A DNA stretch of 64,000 bases from Deinococcus aetherius (GTDB lineage Bacteria; Deinococcota; Deinococci; Deinococcales; Deinococcaceae), in the NCBI RefSeq assembly GCF_025997855.1, contig NZ_AP026560.1, positions 2,367,001-2,431,000 on the forward strand, written 5' to 3'. The position numbers were made by a program, and so were the translations under genes. Of the stretch, positions 44,511 through 52,472 are shown in pieces. Each line of letters starts with the position of its first letter. Positions within the stretch are counted from its first letter, which is position 1. The notes beneath the pieces were generated by a model, which saw only the letters and a list, made by a program, of their open reading frames with translations, did no database searches and was not told the origin of the DNA.

Positions 44511-45425
44511 ATGCGGCTCGCGTGGGCATACCTCTTGACCGTCGCCTCGGCGTGGCTCCTCGGGGAGTTCGTGGGGGAGTGGACGGTGCCCACCCTCCTG
44601 CTCGCCTACCTCCCGGCGGTGGTTTGGGTGCTGCCCGCGCCCCTCGTGCTGGCCTGGACGCTGTGGGGGGGACGGGGCGTGGGCGTGGTGCTGGCAGGAA
44701 CCCTCCTCGCGCTGGGCGGGGCCGGGTTCCTCCACTGGCGGCCCCATCAAGGCGGCACGCTCCGGGTCGTGACCTACAACGTGACGCGGGGAACACTGGG
44801 CACGCCGGATCAGATTGCGGCGGCGCTGCGCCCGGCGGACGCGGACGTGATCCTGTTGCAGGAGACGAACTTCCTCCCGCCCGGGTACGGGAGGACACTC
44901 CTGAACGCGCTGCCGGGCTACCACGTCCGCGCCGGGCACGAGGTCATGACGCTCACCCGCCTGCCGTTGGTGTCTGGCCGCAACCACCCCATTCCCGGCA
45001 GCCGGCGCACGGTGCTGGAGACGACCGTGCGCTGGCGTGGGCAGGACCTGCGGATCATGAACGCCCACCTGAACACTGTCCTGGTGTCCAGTCTCCTGAG
45101 GCGCGACGGGGACGCCCTGCGGCGCACGAACCGGGCGCGGGTGGGGCAGGTGGACCTGCTGTGCCGCGTCGCGGCGGACGGCTCCGGCCCGCTGCTCGTG
45201 GGCGGCGACCTCAACACGCCCGGGCGGGGGCGGTTGTACCGGCGGTTGCGGGCGTGCGTCGGCCCGGACGCCCACGGGGTCGCCGGACGCGGCCCGGGCT
45301 GGACCTTCCCCGGCCTCTTCCTCCGTATCGATCACCTGATGGCGCGCGGCCTGACCCCCACCCGCGCCCGCGTCCTGCCCGGCACGGGGAGCGACCACCG
45401 CCCGCTGCTCGTCGAGTACCCCTGA
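44511..45425 (+). CDS. endonuclease/exonuclease/phosphatase family membrane protein
   Basis: A 304-residue protein: three hydrophobic helices (about 3-75), then an EEP domain. RVVTYNVTRG, VILLQETNF (metal Glu), IMNAHLNT, LLVGGDLNTPGRG and GSDHRPLLVEY are the canonical catalytic motifs. Such proteins cleave phosphodiesters in nucleic acids or lipids; the membrane anchor favours an extracytoplasmic substrate. ATG 44511 directly follows the hflX terminator, leaving no room for a Shine-Dalgarno. Confidence 0.85.
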   Translation: MRLAWAYLLTVASAWLLGEFVGEWTVPTLLLAYLPAVVWVLPAPLVLAWTLWGGRGVGVVLAGTLLALGGAGFLHWRPHQGGTLRVVTYNVTRGTLGTPDQIAAALRPADADVILLQETNFLPPGYGRTLLNALPGYHVRAGHEVMTLTRLPLVSGRNHPIPGSRRTVLETTVRWRGQDLRIMNAHLNTVLVSSLLRRDGDALRRTNRARVGQVDLLCRVAADGSGPLLVGGDLNTPGRGRLYRRLRACVGPDAHGVAGRGPGWTFPGLFLRIDHLMARGLTPTRARVLPGTGSDHRPLLVEYP

Positions 45426-45478
45426 CCTCCCCCACCGCCTGCTGTCGCGCTTACTGCATGATGGGCTACAGTCTTCCC

Positions 45479-46423
45479 ATGACCCTCGACTCTCCGGCCG
45501 CCCCCCAGGTGCCGGGCGCGGACGTGACCGACGCGACGCTGATCTTCAACGCGAGGGCGGGCGGCAGCGCGAATGCCAGCCCCGACCTCCTCGTGGAGGC
45601 GCTCTACGGGCTCGGCTACCGGCCCGTCTACCGGGCGACGGACGACGAGGCGGACCTCGCGGCGGCGCTGGCGGATGTCCGGGGCACCGTGTTCGTGGCG
45701 GGTGGGGACGGCACGGTGCGCGCGGCGGCCCTGCACCTCGCCGGGCGGTCGGGCGTACGGCTCGGCATCCTGCCGATGGGGACGGCGAACAACATCGGTC
45801 GGACGCTGGGCATCGAGGGCGCCCCCCTGGACGTGCTGGCCCGGTACGAGCACGCCCGGACCGTGCCGCTCGACCTCGGGCGGGTGACGGCGCCCTGGGG
45901 CGAGGACTTCTTCGTGGAGGCGTGCGGTTGCGGCGCCTTCGCCGACGTGCTCGCCAAGTACGACCCGGAGGAGGGCAAGAGCCCGCTGCGGGCCGTGCAG
46001 GCGCTCGCCTCCACCCTGCGCGGTTTCGAGCCGCCGCCCCTGGCCCTCACGCTCGACGGGCGGGCGCAACCGGAGGCCGCCTGCGCCCTGGTGGAGGTGA
46101 TGAACATGAAGGCGACGGGCCCGCGCCTACGTCTCGCCACCACCGCCGACCCCACCGACGGGCGGCTGAACGTGATCCGGGTGGACGGGGAGCAACTCGA
46201 TGGTCTGCTCACCTACCTCGCGGCGCTGGCGCGAGACGAGTTCGAGGCGTTGCCCAGCGTCCTGAGCGACGAGGCGCGGGCGGTCGGGGTTCCCTACGTC
46301 GGGCAGGCCTTCCATGTGGACGGCGAGGTCCGGGCCGCGCAGCCGGGCGTGACGGGGACCGTCTGCATTGAGGTCTGGCCGGGTGCCCTCCAGGTGCTCG
46401 TGCCGCCAGACAAGGAGGGCTAG
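45479..46423 (+). CDS. diacylglycerol/lipid kinase family protein
   Basis: A 314-residue DAGK-catalytic-domain protein: ATLIFNARAGG (phosphate loop), VFVAGGDGTVRAAALHL, LGILPMGTANNIGRTLG, and the C-terminal GRLNVIRVDGEQ and AFHVDGEV motifs. Likely a YegS/DgkB-like lipid kinase. ATG 45479 is 6 nt after TACAGT (leaderless); an ATG at 45458 upstream is less likely. Confidence 0.87.
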   Translation: MTLDSPAAPQVPGADVTDATLIFNARAGGSANASPDLLVEALYGLGYRPVYRATDDEADLAAALADVRGTVFVAGGDGTVRAAALHLAGRSGVRLGILPMGTANNIGRTLGIEGAPLDVLARYEHARTVPLDLGRVTAPWGEDFFVEACGCGAFADVLAKYDPEEGKSPLRAVQALASTLRGFEPPPLALTLDGRAQPEAACALVEVMNMKATGPRLRLATTADPTDGRLNVIRVDGEQLDGLLTYLAALARDEFEALPSVLSDEARAVGVPYVGQAFHVDGEVRAAQPGVTGTVCIEVWPGALQVLVPPDKEG

Positions 46424-46427
46424 GCAC

Positions 46428-47159
46428 ATGCCCGTCCTGATCAACAACGTGGTCTTCCGTGACGGCGTGCAGGTCATGCGCGTGGACCTCCACACCCACA
46501 CCGAGGTCAGCCACGACTGCCGCACCCCGCTGCGCAGCGTCCCCGCCTGGATGCTGCGCACGAACACCCGCGCCCTCGCCGTCACCGACCACGACCAGCA
46601 GCGCGGCGGCCCCGAACTCGCCCGCATCGTCGCGGATATGGGCCTGGACGACCGCCTCAGCATCATCCCCGGCGAGGAGGTCACCACCAGCGAGGGCGAG
46701 CTGATCGGCCTGTTCCTGCAAGAACGTATTCCGCCGAAACTCACCCCCGAGGAAACTGCCCGCGAGATCAAGGCGCAGGGCGGCCTGGTGATGCTACAGC
46801 ACGGCTTCGACCCCCTCAAACGCTACCGCCTGAGGCCCGAGGCGACGGCGCGCATTGCCCATCAGGTGGACATCGTGGAGACTTTCAACTCCCGCCTCTC
46901 GCGCCACCACTGGAACCACGTGGCCGCCGCCTGGGCCCGGGAGCGCGGCCTGCCGGAGTGCGCCGGGAGCGACGCCCACACCCTGCGCGACATCGGGGAG
47001 GCGTGGGTGGAGACGCCCTTCCGGGTCATCCGCACGCCCGAGAGCCTGATCGCCGCCCTGCGCGAGGGCGTGGTGGCCGGACGTTGGACCCACCCCGTCT
47101 ACGCCTACGGGCGCAAGCAGTGGCGCACGCTGAACGGGCGGTTCAGGCAGGAGAGGTGA
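46428..47159 (+). CDS. PHP domain phosphoesterase
   Basis: A 243-residue PHP protein with metal-binding motifs VDLHTHTEVSHDC, LAVTDHDQQRGG, IIPGEEVTTSEGELIGLF, VMLQHGFDP and CAGSDAHTLRDIGEAW. Related stand-alone PHP enzymes hydrolyse nucleotide or sugar phosphates. AAGGAGGGC lies about 8 nt before ATG 46428, 5 bp after the lipid kinase stop, so the two form an operon. Confidence 0.87.
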   Translation: MPVLINNVVFRDGVQVMRVDLHTHTEVSHDCRTPLRSVPAWMLRTNTRALAVTDHDQQRGGPELARIVADMGLDDRLSIIPGEEVTTSEGELIGLFLQERIPPKLTPEETAREIKAQGGLVMLQHGFDPLKRYRLRPEATARIAHQVDIVETFNSRLSRHHWNHVAAAWARERGLPECAGSDAHTLRDIGEAWVETPFRVIRTPESLIAALREGVVAGRWTHPVYAYGRKQWRTLNGRFRQER

Positions 47160-47238
47160 GGCTGCGGGGAGGCCGTCCGGCCCTGCCGGATGAGGAAAGA
47201 TCGTGAGAAGGTTCAGGATGCTTTTCGCCCCGTTCTGC

Positions 47239-47244
47239 TACACT
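47239..47244 (+). promoter_or_regulatory. -10 box of tmRNA
   Basis: TACACT is 9 nt before the mature tmRNA 5' end. The -35 region is poor. Confidence 0.6.
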
Positions 47245-47253
47245 CTTTGGGCT

Positions 47254-47602
<349 letters not shown>

Positions 47603-47605
47603 CTG

Positions 47606-47629
47606 CCCCGCCATCCCGGCGGGGTTTTT
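47606..47629 (+). terminator. tmRNA terminator
   Basis: CCCCGCC-ATCCC-GGCGGGG followed by TTTTT. Confidence 0.9.
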
Positions 47630-47632
47630 CTC

Positions 47633-47638
47633 TATACT
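47633..47638 (+). promoter_or_regulatory. -10 box of tRNA-Leu
   Basis: TATACT lies 3 nt after the T-run of the tmRNA terminator and 8 nt before the tRNA-Leu 5' end. The terminator stem therefore occupies the spacer and -35 area of this promoter. Confidence 0.6.
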
Positions 47639-47646
47639 CCCCCCGG

Positions 47647-47732
47647 GCCGGGATGGCGGAATCGGTAGACGCATCCGACTTAAAATCGGCCGGGCCTAGC
47701 CCTTGCGGGTTCAAGTCCCGCTCTCGGCACCA
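47647..47732 (+). tRNA. tRNA-Leu (TAA)
   Basis: An 86-nt class II tRNA: acceptor GCCGGGA/TCTCGGC, anticodon loop CTTAAAA, long variable arm, T-loop TTCAAGT, discriminator A and encoded CCA. Confidence 0.94.
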
Positions 47733-47736
47733 GCAC

Positions 47737-47764
47737 AAGTCCGTCTATGGCGGACTTTTTTCCT
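47737..47764 (+). terminator. tRNA-Leu terminator
   Basis: AAGTCCG-TCTATGG-CGGACTT followed by TTTTT. Confidence 0.9.
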
Positions 47765-47871
47765 TCTCCCCGGGAATCTTTGGCAGATTGAGAGCGCGAC
47801 GGAACCAGGGATGAGCCCCGTCCTCCTCCAAACTAAATACCCCGGGTGATGGGGAGCAGACGAGGGACGAG

Positions 47872-48669
47872 TCAATCGCCAAACAGCAGGGCCAGTTGAG
47901 TCCTGGGGTACTCCAGGAAGTCCCGGATGTAGATCAGCAGGCCCTTCACCAGGACAATCTCGCCCAGCATCTCCAGTGTCTCTTGGCTGTTGGTGAGGAG
48001 AAGACCCGAGAGCCCGAGTTCCCCCATGACCTTGCGGTTCACGGCCTCCACGTACTCCAGGCCTACGGCGCCACCCACGAACAGGAGGAACGAGAGGGCC
48101 AGATATCTCCTGACGGCACTCGGCAGACTCTTGAAGAAACGGAAGAACGACCAGACGAACCAGAGCACCGCCAGCGTGCCCGGAATAACCCAAGCGTACA
48201 CACCCGCGACGTGAAAGGGGCTGTCCAGAAAACTCCCCAGGGTTTCGTGAAACATCAGCAGTTCATCTCCGCCCATCAGGATCAGGATGAAGCCGAGCAG
48301 GCGCCACGACCCGGCGCTGGACGCTGTGGAGCCCGCACGAGCACCCACCCGCGCGATCAGCAGGCTCAGGCAGCCCCCCAGCAGGAGGAGGCCCGTGGAG
48401 AAGAACGTCGGGATATTGGCCTCCGCGTCCAGGTCAAAGGCGTGGTGCAGCCATCCCCCGCCGGGAAAGTTGGGAACGTGAGCGTCGAAGAAGTCGAGGA
48501 ACACGCTGAGCAAGGCCAGGACGAGGGTCACTCTGAACAGCAAAGAGGTAAACCTCTTGATGGATATGTTCAGCCGACCTTCAAGGTTGTCTGTCGTTCC
48601 TGAAACCTGAATGAAGACATTGTCTCCTCGAAGGGTCCCCCGAACCTGAGTTTCTCCTGTGTTGATCAT
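47872..48669 (-). CDS. multi-pass membrane protein, unknown function
   Basis: A 265-residue protein with a short polar N-terminus (Thr/Gly-rich, residues 1-35) followed by about six membrane helices. MGGDELLMFHETLGSFLD and LGLEYVEAVNRKVMGELG-type segments carry conserved-looking acidic and His residues. AAAGGA precedes ATG 48669. I do not recognise a characterised family. Confidence 0.7.
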   Translation of the reverse strand: MINTGETQVRGTLRGDNVFIQVSGTTDNLEGRLNISIKRFTSLLFRVTLVLALLSVFLDFFDAHVPNFPGGGWLHHAFDLDAEANIPTFFSTGLLLLGGCLSLLIARVGARAGSTASSAGSWRLLGFILILMGGDELLMFHETLGSFLDSPFHVAGVYAWVIPGTLAVLWFVWSFFRFFKSLPSAVRRYLALSFLLFVGGAVGLEYVEAVNRKVMGELGLSGLLLTNSQETLEMLGEIVLVKGLLIYIRDFLEYPRTQLALLFGD

Positions 48670-48977
48670 GGTTTCCTTTCAAAGGTCGTACTCGACAGAC
48701 CCGTTGAGGGGCTGCCCAACTCCAGCGGAGTGGTTCACAATGCTCATGCTTTTTGAGAAGTATTGCACACAATGGGCGCATCTCCTGACGATTCCCTGAC
48801 ATTAAGGACTTCTTCAGATCAGCGGACCGTGACCCCACGGGAGAGGGTTGCGGATGAGATAGGCCTTGCTCGTACATTTTGGGCAGGAGTCCGGCGAACG
48901 GGCTTGTCCTCCGTGTTGGAGGCATGGCAAGGGCATTGGTGGGAGCCCGCCGGGGCTCACGTATACTGACGTCTACT
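48670..48977. other. intergenic region
   Basis: A 308-bp divergent gap. It is AT-richer around 48735-48780 (repeated CACAATG), probably the promoter of the minus-strand membrane gene. TATACT at 48962-48967 lies 10 nt before the Asp23 gene start. No further gene is supported. Confidence 0.5.
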
Positions 48978-49302
48978 GTGACTGGCACCATCAACATCAC
49001 CGAGGCGGCGCTTGCCTCTCTCATCGGCCTGACGGCGCACGAGGTTCCGGGCGTGGTCGGCATGGCCCCCGCCAACCTCAAGGAGGGCCTGTCGCGCGTG
49101 CTCGGCCGCGCCAACGCCCGCGAGGGGGTTGTGATCGGCCGCGAGGGACCCGACTACCTCGCCGACCTGTACGTCGTGGTCGCCTACGGGGTCAGTATCC
49201 CCACGGTCGCGCGCAACATCGTGGAGCGGGTGGAGCACATCGTCCGCACCCAGGCGGGCATCACCCTCAAGGCGACGCGCGTTCACGCGGTGGGGGTGCA
49301 GC

Positions 49303-49310
<8 letters not shown>
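48978..49310 (+). CDS. Asp23/Gls24 (YloU-like) envelope stress protein
   Basis: A 110-residue DUF322/Asp23 protein: VTGTINITEAALASLIGLTAHEVPGVVGM, then YVVVAYGVSIPTVARNIVERVEHIV. GTG 48978 is chosen because it starts the domain. It overlaps the DAK2 gene by 8 nt, the same pair (yloU-yloV) found in Firmicutes, where it is tied to fatty-acid kinase function. Confidence 0.88.
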
Positions 49311-50919
<1,609 letters not shown>

Positions 50920-51071
50920 AGGCGCAAGGGGCAGAAAGCGGAGGCAGAGGGCCGGGGTGGCGAGAGCGGAAGCGTCCCCGGCCTTCTGCTGTCTGCCGTC
51001 CGCCTTCTGCATCACTTGGCTTACTCCTTCCCTGCGCCATGCGGCGAATGTGCCGCCCACCGCTCCCTCCG
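50920..51071. other. intergenic, CCTTCTGC repeats
   Basis: No gene. It contains the dispersed repeat CCTTCTGCTGTCTGCCGTCCG and the inverted CGGAAGCG/CGCTTTCT-type elements. A related unit recurs near 54105 and 58320. Confidence 0.5.
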
Positions 51072-51077
51072 TAGACT
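51072..51077 (+). promoter_or_regulatory. -10 box for the Y RNA region
   Basis: TAGACT, with a predicted transcription start near 51084. It is the only good -10 box I see at the head of the 51.1-52.4 kb RNA region, so it may drive one long precursor. Confidence 0.45.
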
Positions 51078-51083
51078 CTGCCC

Positions 51084-51191
51084 CGGGTGAGGACGAGGCC
51101 ACGCGCCGCGCCTCACTGACCGGGCCGAAGACGCTGGGTTACCTACCTTCCTGTAGACCACGCCCCAGTGTCACGCCTTGCCCGGTCTTTT
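51084..51191 (+). ncRNA. yrnA: Y RNA (Rsr-binding)
   Basis: Terminal helix GACCGGGC (51118-51125) pairs perfectly with GCCCGGTC (51180-51187), followed by TTTT. It contains the Ro-binding signature: GGGCCGAAG (51122-51130) opposite CTTGCCC (51177-51183), giving GGGC/GCCC, one bulged C, then G-U and A-U pairs. A second helix ACGCTGGG/CCCAGTGT and a 25-nt loop follow. A small hairpin (GTGAGG/CCTCAC) precedes it. Ro60 and bacterial Rsr recognise this bulged helix. The 5' end is inferred from the -10 box. Confidence 0.82.
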
Positions 51192-51204
51192 CACCCTGAT
51201 TCCA

Positions 51205-51265
51205 TCGTCCGGCGGCCAGGACGCCCGGTTGTCTGCCGGGTGACGCGGCCCTCGTGTCCCGCCGG
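51205..51265 (+). ncRNA. rod-like structured RNA segment
   Basis: CGGCGG pairs with CCGCCG at the base. GGAC/GTCC lies inside, with a hairpin CCCGG-TTGTCTG-CCGGG at the tip that looks like an anticodon arm. It may be a degenerate tRNA-like module between the first two Y elements. Low certainty on function. Confidence 0.35.
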
Positions 51266-51275
51266 GATCGCCAAT

Positions 51276-51371
51276 GCTCAGGGCCGAAGGGCGACGGTTA
51301 TTCTTCACCATCCCCGAGGAAACCGTGCTTCGCGCACGTGCACATCCCGTGGCCCACCCCTTGCCCTGAGC
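51276..51371 (+). ncRNA. second Y-like RNA module
   Basis: GCTCAGGGC (51276-51284) pairs perfectly (9 bp) with GCCCTGAGC (51363-51371). The Ro signature is again in normal order: GGGCCGAAG at 51281-51289 and CTTGCCC at 51360-51366. Inside are ACGGTT/AACCGT and a stable CGTGC-TTCGC-GCACG hairpin, giving a branched upper part. No own promoter or T-run, so probably processed from a longer transcript. Confidence 0.7.
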
Positions 51372-51506
51372 CCTTCACGCAGGTTTCGTCCAGCAGCAAG
51401 ACGCCCCGCGACCAGCGGGGAGACGGCGGTGCCCCTGCTTGATGGGACTGGCGACCAGCCTGCTCCACGGGGAATCTTCCCCTGCCGCCCCCCCTCGTCC
51501 GGTTCT

Positions 51507-51585
51507 CCTGGGCCGAAGCGAGAGGGTAACCCTTCCCCGACCTCTCATGGTGGGTGTTCAACCCCTCCGCACCTCTTGCCCCCGG
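51507..51585 (+). ncRNA. possible third Y-like module
   Basis: GGGCCGAAG (51510-51518) could pair with CTTGCCC (51575-51581) in normal Y order. Between them lie GAGAGG/CCTCTC and GGGT-GTTCA-ACCC hairpins. The outer helix is weak (4 bp plus mismatches), and this fold competes with the tRNA-like element starting at 51549. Confidence 0.4.
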
Positions 51586-51652
51586 CTTGCCCGGCGGGCC
51601 GACGCGCGAGGGTTCTCGGTGAAACTTGGTTCGACTCCAGACACCCACCCCA
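51549..51652 (+). ncRNA. tRNA-like element with Ro-motif insert (His-like ends)
   Basis: GGTGGGTG (51549-51556) pairs perfectly with CACCCACC (51642-51649), immediately followed by CCA, the layout of tRNA-His with its extra G. A T-arm with loop TTCGACT precedes the 3' strand. The D-arm and anticodon arm are replaced by a ~10-bp helix leading to a permuted Ro motif, CTTGCCC (51586-51592), GGC, GGGCCGA (51596-51602). It cannot work as a tRNA. Confidence 0.55.
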
Positions 51653-51688
51653 CAGGGCACCGCCGGAAGGCCCCAACTTCCGGCACAT

Positions 51689-51775
51689 GGATGGGCGGCG
51701 ACGGAGGCGAGTCGCGCCGGTCTGTAAAACCGGAAACTTCGGTTTCTGTGGGTTCAAGTCCCACCCCATCCACCA
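51689..51775 (+). tRNA. tRNA-Tyr (GTA)
   Basis: An intact 87-nt class II tRNA inside the Y RNA array: acceptor GGATGGG/CCCATCC, D-arm GCGAC/GTCGC, anticodon stem-loop CCGGT-CTGTAAA-ACCGG, variable arm AAACTTCGGTTT, T-loop TTCAAGT, discriminator A and encoded CCA. A GCCGGAAG/CTTCCGGC hairpin lies just upstream (~51662-51684). Confidence 0.92.
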
Positions 51776-51781
51776 GTCTCG

Positions 51782-51922
51782 GCGCGGCGCGGTAGCTCAG
51801 TTGGTAGAGCAAACGCCTGCCTTCCACGACCCCTTGCCCCCGTGCCCCCGGGTGCGACGGGCCGCAGCGGAAGGCTTACCGATACTCGTTGGGTCGCAGG
51901 TTCGACTCCTGCCCCGCCGCGC
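51782..51922 (+). ncRNA. tRNA-like/Y RNA chimera 1 (permuted Ro motif in anticodon arm)
   Basis: The D-arm (GCTCAGTTGGTAGAGC) and T-arm (GCAGG-TTCGACT-CCTGC) are tRNA-like. The end helix is extended (GCGCGGC with GCCGCGC, plus GG/CC across a small loop) and no CCA follows. In the anticodon arm sits a 62-nt insert: helix GCCTTCC/GGAAGGC (51819-51825 with 51869-51875) closed by CTTGCCC (51833-51839) and GGGCCGCAG (51859-51867). Without the insert, an AACG/CGTT arm with a GAT anticodon remains. Confidence 0.65.
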
Positions 51923-51940
51923 GGAGACTCTTCTTCAGAT

Positions 51941-52077
51941 GGGAACGGTAGCTCAGCGGACAGAGCACTTCGCCTGACCACCCCTTGCCCCCTGTTTCGC
52001 CGAGATGGGCGGGCCGAAGGTCCAGGCTTATCGACTCCGGATCGAGAGGTCGCGGGTTCGAATCCCGCCCGTTCCCA
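51941..52077 (+). ncRNA. tRNA-Arg(CCG)-like/Y RNA chimera 2
   Basis: Acceptor GGAACGG (51942-51948) pairs with CCGTTCC (52069-52075); D-arm GCTC/GAGC; T-arm GCGGG-TTCGAAT-CCCGC. Between position 27 and the anticodon lies a 62-nt insert (51969-52030) with CCTGACC/GGTCCAGG and the permuted Ro motif CTTGCCC (51984-51990), GGGCCGAAG (52011-52019). Removing it gives stem CTCGA/TCGAG, loop CTCCGGA and a 73-nt tRNA core. CCA is not encoded. Confidence 0.7.
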
Positions 52078-52101
52078 CCTCCCTTTGTTCTCTCATCGCG
52101 T

Positions 52102-52294
52102 GGAGCGGTAGCTCAGTTGGTACGTGGCCGGACGCTTCAGGGCGGCCTGAAGCTTGCCTTGCAGTGCATGAAGCGTCTCTGCGTGCCTGGGTAGAGCAGG
52201 AAAACCCCTTCCGGCATCCCTTGCCCCACGGGCCGAAGCGGGAAGGTTACCACTGTTAATGGCCGGGTCGCGGGTTCGAGTCCCGCCCGCTCCA
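52102..52294 (+). ncRNA. tRNA-Asn(GTT)-like/Y RNA chimera 3, two inserts
   Basis: Acceptor GGAGCGG (52102-52108) pairs with CCGCTCC (52287-52293), discriminator A. Insert 1 (52123-52193, 71 nt) splits the D-loop between GGTA direct repeats and holds strong hairpins (GACGCTTCA/TGAAGCGTC, GCTTCAGG/CCTGAAGC). Insert 2 (52201-52249, 49 nt) lies in the anticodon stem and carries CTTGCCC-CAC-GGGCCGAAG. Deleting both leaves a perfect 73-nt tRNA-Asn with stem GGCCA/TGGCC and loop CTGTTAA. CCA is not encoded. Confidence 0.72.
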
Positions 52295-52311
52295 CCTCAC
52301 AACAACCTCAA

Positions 52312-52388
52312 GAAGCGGTAGCTCAGCAGGACAGAGCACCCGGGAGCGAACCGGGAGGCTGCAGGTTCGACCCCTGTCCGTTTCTCCA
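52312..52388 (+). ncRNA. tRNA-shaped element lacking U33
   Basis: A complete cloverleaf without an insert: acceptor GAAGCGG/CCGTTTC, D-arm, CCCGG-GAGCGAA-CCGGG, T-arm with loop TTCGACC, and CCA. The anticodon loop GAGCGAA has A at position 33 instead of the near-universal U, and would read GCG, an unusual Arg anticodon for bacteria. Probably a tRNA mimic or non-decoding relic. It directly precedes the rsr leader. Confidence 0.5.
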
Positions 52389-52456
52389 CCCGGCACGCCG
52401 CGTGCCCGGTCGCCGCTGGTGACTCCAGCGCCCCTTCTCCCCCCTCGCCCCCTTGA

Positions 52457-52470
52457 AAGGAGGGCCGAAG
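52457..52470 (+). promoter_or_regulatory. rsr ribosome-binding site overlapping a Ro half-motif
   Basis: AAGGAGG (52457-52463), 9 nt before ATG 52473, overlaps GGGCCGAAG (52462-52470), the 5' half of the Ro-binding signature. A CCCCCTT/AAGGAGGG hairpin can form here. Binding of Rsr or pairing with a CTTGCCC strand would hide the start. Confidence 0.5.
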
Positions 52471-52472
52471 CC

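Noticed and set aside
48763..48969. Small ORF before the Asp23 gene
   Set aside because: No Shine-Dalgarno or -10 box in place, atypical composition, and it overlaps the probable Asp23 promoter.
51168..51977. Long open frame across the Y RNA region as a protein gene
   Set aside because: It crosses a real tRNA-Tyr and several RNA hairpins, has no domain and its codon pattern follows RNA structure, not coding bias.
51782..52294. Group I or group II introns in the interrupted tRNAs
   Set aside because: Inserts are only 49-71 nt and lack the P/Q/R/S core or domain V; they are single hairpins with the Ro motif.
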